Assembly: GCA_002943765.1 (NCBI GenBank)
Contig: PQWQ01000005.1
Coordinates: forward strand, 2,729,001-2,793,000
DNA: 64,000 bases
Direction: 5' to 3'
Source of the DNA: Psoroptes ovis
Lineage: Eukaryota; Arthropoda; Arachnida; Sarcoptiformes; Psoroptidae
The notes under the pieces are model-generated. The model saw only the letters and a program-made list of their open reading frames with translations, did no database searches and had not been told where the DNA came from. How positions within the stretch are numbered: the first letter of the stretch is position 1; every line of letters starts with the position of its first letter. Position numbers and translations under genes: made by a program. This document shows positions 53,302-64,000 of the stretch, piece after piece.

Positions 53302-53585
53302 TTTTCAATTGATTTCTATTGTATTTATATTGATAATTGATTAAATTGTCACAAAATTAATCTCAATTGATCGATTAATATGTGAATTATGATTTTTTGT
53401 TTGAGAAAATTTGTCACAAACAAACACTACTCAATTGATAGTGATGAATGGATTAATCTCATCATTTAAAAGCACAAAAATCTTATGATTTCATTCATTC
53501 ATTTTTTTCAATTTTCAAAATTCCCGGATTTCAAACAAAATTTAAATTTTGATAATTATCTTATTATATTAAACAAATTAGACAA

Positions 53586-53591
53586 AATAAA
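53586..53591 (+). terminator. Poly(A) signal, probably of the channel gene
   Basis: AATAAA lies about 285 bases after the channel stop codon and about 60 bases before the TATA-like box of the next gene. Position supports it; the hexamer alone is weak evidence in AT-rich DNA. Confidence 0.4.
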
Positions 53592-53647
53592 TATATTTGT
53601 ATCTTTTAAAATTATCATTTAGATTATCAAAATGTCTAAAATTGACA

Positions 53648-53655
53648 TATAAATA
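53648..53655 (+). promoter_or_regulatory. TATA box of the group 5/21-like gene
   Basis: TATAAATA lies 88 bases before the start codon. A TCAATCA initiator-like sequence lies about 30 bases downstream (near 53679). This gives a 5' leader of roughly 60 bases, typical of a compact, strongly expressed secreted-protein gene. Confidence 0.5.
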
Positions 53656-53742
53656 CGTTTGAAATCATGTGATTTTCTCAATCAATTTTTTCTATTTTTA
53701 ATTGTCAAATAATAATAATGATTATAAGGTAAATCGAGAAAA

Positions 53743-54189
53743 ATGAAAACTTTTTGCGTTTTTACTGTTGTGATTATGATGGCGGCCATTGTAATGGGTG
53801 AGTCTAATGTCAAATAATTTGAAAATTTCAAAAATTGATTCATTTCCAAGTTTTGCAATCTGAAATTAGCCCAAAATGGTGATAACGATGATCATCATGA
53901 TCTTAAAAGTGATCACGAAATTAGAAGACATCGTATAGCCGAAGATCTTGTTCAACGTGGAAAAACTTTATTACATTTATTACGAGATCAATTGAAAAGA
54001 AAACATCGCAATCATCAACATTTATTGGACGTATTAAAACATCAAGCTGTTTTGATTGAACGATTATCGAATGATTTAAAACAAAGACCTGAAAATTCGA
54101 TGGATCGGCATCATTTACATGTGATTGAAGAAAAATTATTACATTTAGAAAATCGTGTAGCCGAAGAGATTGTCATATTAGATCATTGA
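53743..54189 (+). CDS. Small secreted helical protein resembling mite allergen group 5/21
   Basis: Two exons (53743-53797 and 53870-54189; GTGAGT donor, ATTAG acceptor) give 124 residues. Residues 1-19 are a signal peptide (M-K-T-F-C-V-F-T then a hydrophobic core ending near the splice point). The mature protein of about 105 residues starts Q-N-G-D and is almost all predicted helix, rich in His, Leu, Arg and Lys. Its layout matches mite group 5/21 proteins (usually about 130-140 residues): short acidic leader, R-x-x-x-L-V-Q-R-G-K-x-L-L-x-L-L resembling I-K-K-G-E-L-A-L-F-Y-L, a middle helix, then Q-R-P-x-N-x-x-x-R-H-H-L and a final coiled helix. That fold is a three-helix bundle of gut/secretory origin with unknown natural role. 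Similarity is recalled and weak, so this may be a diverged paralogue rather than a known allergen. No Cys occurs in the mature protein. Confidence 0.65.
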
Positions 54190-54237
54190 AATACCTTGAA
54201 TTTTTAAACCTTTTATTTACACAAATTGTTAATAATC

Positions 54238-54243
54238 AATAAA
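54238..54243 (+). terminator. Poly(A) signal of the group 5/21-like gene
   Basis: AATAAA lies 49 bases after the stop codon, giving a short 3' UTR consistent with a compact gene. Confidence 0.6.
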
Positions 54244-54575
54244 ACTATGATACCATTGACATTGTTAGATCGTTTATGGCTATTTATATTGTTTATGGCT
54301 CAATCCTCGAGCAAATCAGTATACAAAAGCAAATTTTCGGTCAACTCTATTTGTCTAAATTATCTTTCGTATCCAAAATGATAAATTAAGGCCAATTATT
54401 TTTAGACCAAAAATTTTTATTATCATAAATAAAATCATTTTAAATAAAAAATATTTCTCACAGCATCATTAATTTCAATTAATGGATGTATTTTTTATAA
54501 TTTGTCGATTTCAAAGATGAATTTCATTTTGAAAAAAAAATCTGCTCAATCATCTCTTCATCACATCTAATAGTA

Positions 54576-54655
54576 TAAGGTTGTCCCATAAGTTCTTGCC
54601 GTTTTTCAAATGAAAAAAATTTAAAAAAACGACAAGAACTTATGGGACAACCCAA
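54576..54655. mobile_element. MITE-like 80-bp hairpin element, variant with co-changed arms
   Basis: It begins TAAGGTTGTCCCATAAGTTC and ends GAACTTATGGGACAACCCAA, with TA on both sides. The family core GTCCGGAAAG has become GTCCCATAAG in the left arm and the matching complement in the right arm, so the stem is almost perfect. Confidence 0.8.
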
Positions 54656-54697
54656 TATAATATTTATAAACAATCAATATTAATTAACAAAGATGAT

Positions 54698-54780
54698 AAT
54701 GCTGGACGATAAGTTTGTTCACATTAAATCAATGCAAGTGTCCAATTGAAAATCAGCCCGAACTTTTCGGACAACCTTAA
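54698..54780. repeat. Degenerate hairpin element next to the previous copy
   Basis: The right arm CCGAACTTTTCGGACAACCTTA is well kept. The left arm (GCTGGACGATAAGTTTGTTC at 54701-54720) is eroded. It begins about 43 bases after the preceding element. Confidence 0.55.
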
Positions 54781-55656
54781 AATAAGGTAAAATTAAATTG
54801 AAAAATTTATCATTATTGGACTCGTGGGGGCTACTAGTTTGTACAATTGAAACATTTTCATATTTTTGACATTATTTTTTATGATGCTAAGACATGAAAA
54901 AAAATATATTTAAACATCATAAATGATGATTATGATAAATATTTTCAATTTTATATTTGTAAATATCAATGAAATCTTATGATAATTATATTATAACTAT
55001 GATGATATTTGAAATAAAATGCATATTCACACAACAATGGGGGTGTTATCGTGAAATTATTATAATTAAAATAATAAAAATTATGATTACATGTAAAACA
55101 AAATGTACGTTTTATCGTCTTTATTATACATATTTTTATCCATCATTATCCGTGTATCAAAATACATGGATTTTGATTAATAATAAAGTTATAAAATGAC
55201 CCAAGTTTTCTTATTTATTTTTTCTTTTTGAAAAATTTGAATTATTTTGAGAAAATTTCTGAAAATATTTCCAACAACCAAAAACATTCAATCATCTCAG
55301 GGCCTGCAGTGCATGAATTTTGAATTAGTTCATATAAATTATCGTCAATTTTTTGGATGAATTTCGGCACTTTGGTAAGTCCGATCCTTTGATATTTTTG
55401 AATCCTTGAATTCATATTCGTTTATTGATCATATGTCGATTTGAATGACAATGATAAAATTAAAATTAATTTTCTATTCAATTTAACCTAAATCGAATCA
55501 ACAATTAATGATCAATGATTATATCACTTGAAACATGACAAAACAATACCAAACATCCAGCCATAGACACAACTATGATGAATTCGTGATTCACCAATCA
55601 TGAAAACGTGTCGATATGATTTATACAAAAGTCGATAGAATTTAATTATCATTTTC

Positions 55657-55685
<29 letters not shown>
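55657..55685. repeat. Poly(A) tract, 29 bases
   Basis: Uninterrupted A run. It is followed by simple ATCA repeats; no retroposed body was seen upstream. Confidence 0.85.
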
Positions 55686-55687
<2 letters not shown>

Positions 55688-56613
55688 CGAAATCAATCGA
55701 TCCATCAATCAATCAATTGATTGATTGATTAATTTTAATTAATTTACGTTTATTGAAAATGACACACACGAAAAAAAATTAATTAAAAATCGAAAATATA
55801 AAAATGATAAAGAGTTAACCATCGCTAATCTACTGACTACTGATCAAATATTATTCAAATAAATACAAATGGTTTTGTTTCTAATTGAAAACAAAAACTA
55901 ATTACAAAATCAGGTGTATTTATCATTTTGTAATCACAAAGATTTGTGATTAATGAACACATTTGATCTCTCATTGACTCATTATTATTTTCAACAAAAC
56001 ATGTTCATTCAATCAATATTTGAATTCACTGATTCAATTGCTTTTGTGTAAGATTGAATGATTCAAATAGTCTTTTAAAGCTTCAATAAAATTCAACGCT
56101 AAACAAATGCTCAATCAATACAATCAATGTGATTGAAACGAATTTAATCATTTCATTGAAAATTTCAAGTGTTTTCAAGCCAATTATTAATATTATAATC
56201 ATCGATTCTTCTTTGATTTTTTCTCGCTGAAACCTATCAACGATCCAATCGTTTCTATGATATTTGTTATCTGTTTGATTCAATGAAGAAGCCATATAGA
56301 TTATGGTGCAAGAATAATAAAGCAAGAAATAAAATTAATATTTTCGATACCCGATTTTTCACAATGATGATGATTATAAAAAAAATTATGAAACGATAAT
56401 TTCAATAATAATAATAATAATATAAATAAAAATTAATTGCATGTCATTGTATTGTTATTATTGATATTAATATTATCGATATTAATATTAATATTTCATC
56501 ATAATTATCATATGAATTGTCAACTTTAAATTCACGCCAACACACACTTACACATTGAATTATAAACACAATTCAATTGCTATCGAAAATTGCCAATTAT
56601 AAATCGAGTTTGC

Positions 56614-56641
56614 TCATCATCATCATCATCATCATCATCAA
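56614..56641. repeat. (ATC)n microsatellite
   Basis: About nine tandem ATC units in the intergenic region. Confidence 0.8.
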
Positions 56642-57957
56642 CAACAATCAATGTAATATTACCAATTTGTATTCAAATACATGTATTATTCAACAACAAT
56701 ACCTAATAATTGATTTTTTTTTCTGATAAAATTGATCCAATTTGAATGTGTTAGTGTTTACGCAATATTCACCAATACGATTATTAAAATTTTTTCATTC
56801 AATCAAGTCTTTCGCAAGCATCAAAGTCTTCGCTAGCATCGAGTGCTTAAGTTGAAGCCAATTTTCTTCGAAATATTCTTATTCTTGAATGAACTTGATT
56901 GCATAATACTTGCTTGCCGAATTCATTCATTTATTCATTTAAATGATTATTATTCAATGATTTTCCATGATTCTGACAAGCTGATTTTTCAATGTTGTCG
57001 CTGCTGTATGCTTGATGTAAGATTGAACAACATTTGACTGACTGAATGGAAAATTTTCTTCAATCATTTTTCTTGGCAATCAAACATATATACCTCGTGG
57101 TTTGTATTATTCATTTATTTGATTTGATTGTTTCTTTTTTTTTGGTTGAAAAACTTTAACTTGTAACATCATCATCATTAGCATCATTCAATTATTCATT
57201 TCGATTTCAAACAGTTCTTGTCATTAATTTTTTTGGTAAATTTCTGGTAAATCACACGCTAACTCATCAAATAAAATCATCCAAAAATAATTTAGGTTGA
57301 TTTGTTGTGTGATTTACAAAAAAACAAATAATCATTATAAAACCGCCATTCTCAATTCTCAAAATGATCATCATCATCATCATCATCGTTTCTTGACTAA
57401 ACACTTGATGCATTTAAATGTCAAAAATGAATGAAATGAAATGTTTTCAATTTAATAATATGAAATGAAAAATGGTGAATTAAATGATGATTCAATGAAT
57501 GTAAAAAAAATTTTGCTTAAAATTTTCAATTTTCACCATTCATTTACCAGATTAATTCATTCATTTAATTTCATTTGATTTTCTCTCAAAAACCAATGAT
57601 TCAAAAACAAAAACCGAACAAAAATCATCAATTTCATCATAGAAAATCATGATATTGTTATTATTTTACGATTTCACACAATTTTATATGAAATTTTTGA
57701 TTTTCTGCAATGATTTTGATGTTTTTTCTGCTGTTTTTTGATTTGAAATTTGTTCATGCATCCAAAATTCATTTTCAATTCATTTATTGCTCAAAATATA
57801 CACAGATACTCTCGTACATTTCTGTAAAAAATCAAATTTTTTTTGTATGACGAGTGATGTTGACACCAAGAATGTAAACTTCGGGTGAACATGTTTCAGT
57901 CAAATAATAATCACATAATAGTAACAGATAACAGATTTTTAATGATGTATATCATTC

Positions 57958-58070
57958 GATGATGATGATGATGATGATAATGACGATGATTATGATGACT
58001 ATGACAATGACGACGACAATGACTGGTAGATAGATGATGATGATCAACATCATCATCATCATCATCACCA
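57958..58070. repeat. GAT/GAC-rich simple repeat
   Basis: GAT and GAC units alternate imperfectly and end in (ATC)n, forming a purine/pyrimidine-phased patch capable of partial self-pairing. Confidence 0.6.
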
Positions 58071-58930
58071 ATCATTGTCATTTAATTTAATATTTCATAT
58101 TTTTAAATTTGATTTCATTCATTTATTCATAATTAATGATTTTGATTGTCATTTAATTAATTTAAACGCAAATTATTCTTGAAAATTATTTTTTTATTCG
58201 TATTTTTGAATTGTGATTGTCGTTGATTAAGCGTTATTATTAGTTTTTTTTTTTGTATTTCTTTGATTTAATTTTCTCATGAATTCATCGTGTAAAATTC
58301 AAAATTTAAAATAATGAATGATTTATTTATTTTCAATATTTCCCCGAATGGATAAAATTGGAATAAAATTCTCATCGTTTCTGATTGAATTGAATCGTTT
58401 GAAAAAGAATTTGTAAATTCTTACAAATTTTCAAACGAATTACGATTTTAATTTGTGTATTTGCCTCCATCGATTCAACTTAACGGGTTTCGTTATTTTT
58501 TTCTCTAATCAATCGTCTCCATGAAGATCGTTTCATGAAGAATTGATTATCTATCCATGTTCTTCTCATTATTTTGATTTTCACATTTAAATTCATCAAT
58601 CACTGTCAATGAATTTTAAATGTTTAAATTATTGATTATGAATGTTGTTGTTACATGTTGATCATATGAAATATTCGAAGCATGATTTATCTGCATTCAT
58701 TTTTCAAATATACTGATTTCATCTTCTTTTATTTTTGATTTATTTGTCACACACTTGTCAATTGTGAATGTAAACATGAATAAATCAACGATAAACAAAT
58801 GATTAATTAATACACCATTGATAATTTGATCAATCATCGATAAATTTTTAATAAATATTTGTTTTTGATTATTTTTGCATATTTCAATCAATATTTCATA
58901 TCATCTTTCATCAAATGAAAGTTTGAATGA

Positions 58931-61900
58931 ATGGCAAGTTCAACATCGGTAACCACAGCGGCATCGAACAATGGTGGTCGTCTAAAAACCATATTAATAG
59001 GTTTATTAATATTGATATTAACATGTTTATTCATTGGTTTTTTGGCCGCATTTATACACGAACGAAACAGTAAGTAATGCTTTGAAATTCATTTAATTTT
59101 GATTCGATTTTCACTTTATTTCGCTTCAAAAAACTCTTAGAAAACAATGAGTTATCGCAAGGTACTACAGAAGCAATAACAGCTACAACATCATGGACAT
59201 CTTTGCCATCACAATCACCATCAACACCTTCAACACCGATACCGCCATTACCTGAAAATTTATTATTAAATAAGAATGTTGTGCCCATAAATTATCGTTT
59301 GAAAATTCATAGCGATCCAAATGATATTAATTTTAATGGAACAGTACGAATCATATTTAAAATTGATGAAAATGATTTACGAAAAATTATTATCAATTGT
59401 AAAGATTTAAATATTACATCATATACTTTGACTAGATTCAATTTAAAAAATTTAATACCTATTAAAAATTTGATCAATGACCATGAAAATGAACGATGTA
59501 TATTCGAGCTAAATGATCGTTTGGATAAGAATACATATGAACTTGATATTGCTTATTCGAATACATTTAAAAATGGACAAATGATTGGCTATTATCGTAG
59601 TCAATATCAAACGAAACAAAATGAACAATATTATATTACATCGACCAAATTCGAACCAACATATGCACGTATGGCATTTCCATGTTTTGATGAACCATCA
59701 TTGAAAGCAACATTTGATATTACATTGATTTATCCTCGAAATCTGAATGCAATATCGAATCAAATCGAAACGGAAACAATACCATATGAATATGATGATA
59801 ATTTCCTTCAAACAACATTTGAACAAACACCCCGAATGTCAACATATCTGGTTGCATTTAGTATTAATAATTTTCAATCAATCGAAACCCGAACAATCGA
59901 TGGTACACGTGTACGAATATATTCAAGATCAGATCAAATTAATAATACTAAATTAGCGCTCGAAACAGCTGCAACAATACTGAGATATTATGATAATATT
60001 ACCGGCTTGCCATATGAACAATCATCGATGAAAAAACTGGATCTTATAGCCATTCCTGAATTTGTAACCGGTGCATTAGAAAATTGGGGCCTAATTTCAT
60101 TCAAAGAATCTTATTTATTATTCGATAATGATAATCCAAATATTGATGATAGGAAAAAAATAACCAGCGTTATTGCACATGAACTGTCACACATGGTAAA
60201 TGAATTGATTTAGTTTGATTTTCTATTTAACAAATTTATCCATCTTTCAATTGTAATAATGTTTTATTTTTCAGTGGATAGGAAATTTAGTGACCACCAA
60301 ATGGTGGAACGATCTCTGGCTTCAAGAAGGTTTCGCATCTTACATTGAATATTATGGACAAAATTATGCTAATCCATCCATAGATATTTGGAATCATTTC
60401 CTCCTGGATGATCTTTATCCATCATTGAAAATTGACTCGTTGAAAAATACACATCCATTAGTGCCTGATTCGAATAAAATTTTAACTCCGAATCAAATTA
60501 CATCACAATTCGATACGATTACATATTCAAAAGGTGCATCAATATTAGCAATGATCGAAGCAATTATTGGACGTGAAAATTTTTTGAAAAATTTTCAAAA
60601 TTTACTACGAAATAATCAATATTCAAGTATTGATACACAGAAAATGATTGAATATTTTACTGATGATATCGAAAAAGTGACCGGTATTGATGGTAAAACA
60701 TTTCTGAATAAATGGATCAATCATAATGGTTTTCCAATAATTACGATTGATTTGAACAACAAAAATGAACAACAACAAAGATCTAAGCGTTCATTACCAT
60801 CTAAGGGTGAATTAAAATTGAAACAATCAATTTATTATCAGCTAAATAGCACTGATAATGGCGAACCATTCAACATTTATGTGACCTTAGTTAATTCAAA
60901 GCAACAACAAAAATCATTCTTGTTCAATAAATCAGAAATGACCTTGGATTTAGATTCCGATTTTCAAATAGACGATGGTGATTGGTTTAAATTGAATCCA
61001 AATGGTAAAAATTATTACATCGTTAATTATTCCTCGGATAATCTCGATCTATTAATTGATCAATTAATCAATGATCCAACCAAATTCACGATCGGTGATC
61101 GTATCAATTTATTACATGATTCATATCGTTCATTTGATTTATCCAAAGTTCCATTTGAAACATTAATGAAAATGTTAACATATTTGAAAAATGAAAAAGA
61201 TTATCTACCATGGCGTATGGCAAACGATATCATTAATTCATTTGCATCCAAATTAAGTGAAAGCGGTCAAACATCGCTGCAATATCGTAACGCTATTCGA
61301 TCATTAATTGAAACACCATACGATACAAATGTCGATATTGTATCATCATCATCATCCACAGCAATTAAATCAATGAAACCAAATGAAATTCTATTACAAA
61401 ATCAATTAATATCGATTGCATGTCAATTCGAATACCGCAAATGTCTGCAACAATGTTCAAAGTTATTCAATGATTGGCTTACGAACGGTACGCCAATCGA
61501 TTCAAATATTAAACCATTAGTGCTGAAATATGGACTGAAAAATAGTGAAAATATTGAAAATGATTGGAAAAAATTATGGAATCTATATGAAAATGAATTG
61601 GATGTGCATGAAAAATCAATGATAATGAAAGCATTAACATCAATTAATGATCATAATTTATTATCAACGCTAATATCATATTCAAATGATGGTAATAAAA
61701 TAAATAATGAAAATTTTTTCACTGTCCAACAATCGATTGCAAACAATAATGATATTGGTCGTAATTTATTATGGGAATTTATACGAAATAATTGGACAAA
61801 ATTAATCAGCCGTTTTGGTTTGAATGATCGCCGTTTAGGTTCATATATTCGTTCAATTTTAGGTGGTTTCCAATCACCAATACGATTGGGAGAAATTAAA

Positions 61901-64000
61901 GAATTTTTCCGCAGTAATCCAAATGCTGGTGCTGGCCATAATGCGCGATTAGAAACATTGGAAATGATTGAAAAAAATATCGAATGGTATGATAATAATT
62001 ATGAAAATATTGCCGAATTCCTTAATCAACGAGATGTTGATGAAAATCCATGGTTAAATTGGCGTTTAAGCGAAAAAATACGACCTAAACATTATGATAT
62101 TGATTTAACCGTGTTGGTTGATGAAGAAATATTTGATGGTACGGTGCGAATCAAAATCGATGTACTCGAATCGACTAAATACATTATATTACATGCAAAA
62201 GATTTGACAATAAGCAAATCAAGTGTATATACCAAAGATAATAAGTTGATTTCAGTGCCATTCAAGCCAAATGTTGATAATAATAACGAATCAATTTCAA
62301 TGAAACCGAATAATAATCATTTCTATTATGAACCGAATCAATTTTGGGTGATACCATTTAAAAATTCAATACAACCAAATCAATATATGATTGAACTGAA
62401 GTTTAATGGTACATTAAAAAATGAATTAAGCGGACTATATTTATCAAAATATTTCAGTACAACTCGCAACGAAACAATCAAATTAGCAACAACACAATAT
62501 GAAGCTATTTATGCACGTAAAACATTTCCTTGTTTTGATGAACCATCATTCAAATCAACATTTACATTGACGATTCGACATTCATCAACATACAAAGCAT
62601 TATCAAATATGCCAATCGATTTTACTGTTGATGATTATGCTGGTGATAATAATGATGATGAACGAAATATGAAAATAACAAAATTCAAAACAACAATTAA
62701 AATGTCAACATATTTAATTGCAATTATTGTCAGTGATTTTGAATCGATTGAATTCAAATCAACCATAAGAAATGGAAGAAATTATGGCGTTTATACTTAT
62801 AATACGGAAATAAATTTTAAAAATGCAAAATATGCATTAGATATTGTTGAAAATGTCGTTGATTATTATGAGAAAAAATATTTTGAATTCAATTATCCAT
62901 TACCAAAATTAGATATGATATCGATACCTGATTTTCAAATGGGTGCAATGGAAAATTTTGGTTTAATTACATATCGTGATATTTATTTGCTTTATGATCA
63001 AAATAAAACATCATCCATATCGAAAACAAATATTTGCAAGATAATTTGCCATGAAATAGCACATCAATGGTTCGGTAATGTAGTTACGATGAAATGGTGG
63101 GATGAACTATGGTTGAATGAAGGTTTTGCAACCTTCATGGAATATAAAGCTGTCGATGCTGTACAGCCATCATGGCATTATCAAGATTTTTTCTCTTTGA
63201 ATGAAATAATGCGTGTATATGAATCCGATTCAATATTATCAACACATCCAATACAAACCAAAGTTACGGATGAAAATCAAATACAATCAGTATTTGATTC
63301 GATTACATATTCAAAAGGTTCATGTGTAATACGAATGCTTGAATCGATGATTGGTCCGGAACCGTTTCGATTAGGTATTAGAAATTATATTCGGAAATAT
63401 CAATACTCAAATACGATCGCAAGTGATTTATGGAATGAATTATCAAGAATTTATAATAAAAACAGTAAAAATGATGAAAATTATTTCGATATTGAAGAAA
63501 TGATGCATACATGGCTGTATAAAGATGGTTTTCCAATCATAACGATTGAAACATTTGCGAATAATAATACATTGAAATTTACCCAAGAAAGATTTCTAAG
63601 AGATTCATATCGAATGAATAATTTCAATGGTAATGATGATGATGATTTTGATCATTTCAGTAATTTCGATGATTTCATGCTAAATAATGGCCATAATAAT
63701 AATGATAATGATTCACCGAAATCAAATTATTTATGGTCAATACCGATCACTTATCGTCATTTAAATGATAATAATGTTGAAAAATTCCTTATGAACACCA
63801 AATTTGCATATAAAAATAATATAATGAGAGATAAAAATGATTTAATCAAATTCAATGTCGATCATAATGGATTATTTATCGTAAATTATCCATTAAAACA
63901 ATGGAATAAATGGATTGAGCTATTGAATAATGCAAATGATACATTCGAATCAAGTAAATTAAGTATTTTAGATCGTAATAATCTCATATTGGACTCATTT
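58931..64000 (+). CDS. Type II membrane M1 aminopeptidase with two tandem catalytic units (partial, runs off the window)
   Basis: M1 zinc aminopeptidases (APN/APA/ERAP type) remove N-terminal residues from peptides. Exons 58931-59069, 59141-60195 and 60275-end keep one frame for at least 1640 residues. A stop codon directly precedes the start ATG. A membrane anchor lies at about 20-43, then a Ser/Thr/Pro stalk. Unit 1 starts near 93 and has G-A-L-E-N (357-361, usually G-A-M-E-N), the zinc site H-E-L-S-H (393-397) with the third ligand Glu416, and the catalytic Tyr482. An ERAP1_C-type helical domain follows to about 990. Unit 2 starts near 999 without an intron and has G-A-M-E-N (1288-1292), H-E-I-A-H (1324-1328), Glu1347 and Tyr1410. 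Both therefore look catalytically competent. Two units on one anchor is about double the usual 900-1000 residues. The middle exon ends immediately after H-E-L-S-H-M; unit 2 has no intron at that place. Confidence 0.92.

Larger units (their letters stand above)
54190..58930. other. Intergenic region between the group 5/21-like and aminopeptidase genes
   Basis: No gene was recognised. It contains the poly(A) signal at 54238, hairpin elements at 54576 and 54698, a 29-base A tract at 55657-55685, an (ATC)n tract at 56614-56641 and a GAT/GAC-rich stretch at 57958-58070. Short frames (up to about 80 codons) are AT-driven. Confidence 0.5.

Noticed and set aside
721..54780. CRISPR array as an explanation for the spaced palindromic repeats
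   Set aside because: Spacing is irregular (hundreds to thousands of bases), TA flanks indicate transposition, and the host is a eukaryote.
55657..55685. Poly(A) tract as the tail of a processed pseudogene
   Set aside because: The preceding sequence has no gene-like content and no target-site duplication was seen.
58697..58891. Minus-strand frame just upstream of the aminopeptidase
   Set aside because: AT-driven composition and no start or splice signals; more likely promoter DNA of the aminopeptidase gene.

Overview
The window is nuclear DNA of an arthropod, most likely an astigmatid (dust-mite-type) acariform mite. The reasons are very high A+T content, short introns (about 50-100 bases) with GT..AG ends, Asn/Asp/Ser-rich low-complexity coding sequence, eukaryote-only protein families, and a small secreted helical protein that resembles mite allergen group 5/21. 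The species call is inference. No bacterial, viral or organellar sequence was recognised.

Layout. Bases 1-4.9 kb: a minus-strand gene seen in part, with a large Ser/Asn/Asp-rich exon (2098-3729) and a short upstream exon (4860-4923) coding a hydrophobic segment. Bases 4.9-42 kb: about 37 kb of AT-rich DNA with no recognisable long gene. It holds microsatellites, poly(A/T) tracts, a few weak exon candidates and most copies of a family of about 80-bp hairpin elements with mariner-like ends. Bases 42-54.2 kb: a compact gene block. It contains RRP5/PDCD11 (rRNA-processing S1/HAT protein, minus, 3 exons, 1559 aa), a two-membrane-span CD39-type ecto-nucleotidase (minus, 3 exons, 629 aa), a DEG/ENaC-family channel subunit (plus, 2 exons, 655 aa) with an altered pore motif, and the group 5/21-like secreted protein (plus, 2 exons, 124 aa). 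Bases 54.2-58.9 kb: intergenic, with two more hairpin elements. Bases 58,931 to the end: a type II membrane M1 aminopeptidase gene in which two complete catalytic units follow each other in one reading frame. It is still open at the right edge.

The genes are not an operon and serve different roles: ribosome assembly, extracellular nucleotide hydrolysis, ion conduction, a secreted helical protein and extracellular peptide trimming. RRP5 and the nucleotidase are head-to-tail on the minus strand about 225 bases apart. The nucleotidase and the channel are divergent. The channel and the allergen-like gene are co-oriented.

The points most worth a second look are the hairpin element family (about 17 copies, often in neighbouring pairs, with arms that diverge together), the tandem double-catalytic aminopeptidase with an intron in one copy only, and the DEG/ENaC subunit that lacks the usual Gly-x-Ser filter and His-Gly motif. 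All coordinates and splice sites were derived by eye from the sequence; no alignment, database search or folding was run.
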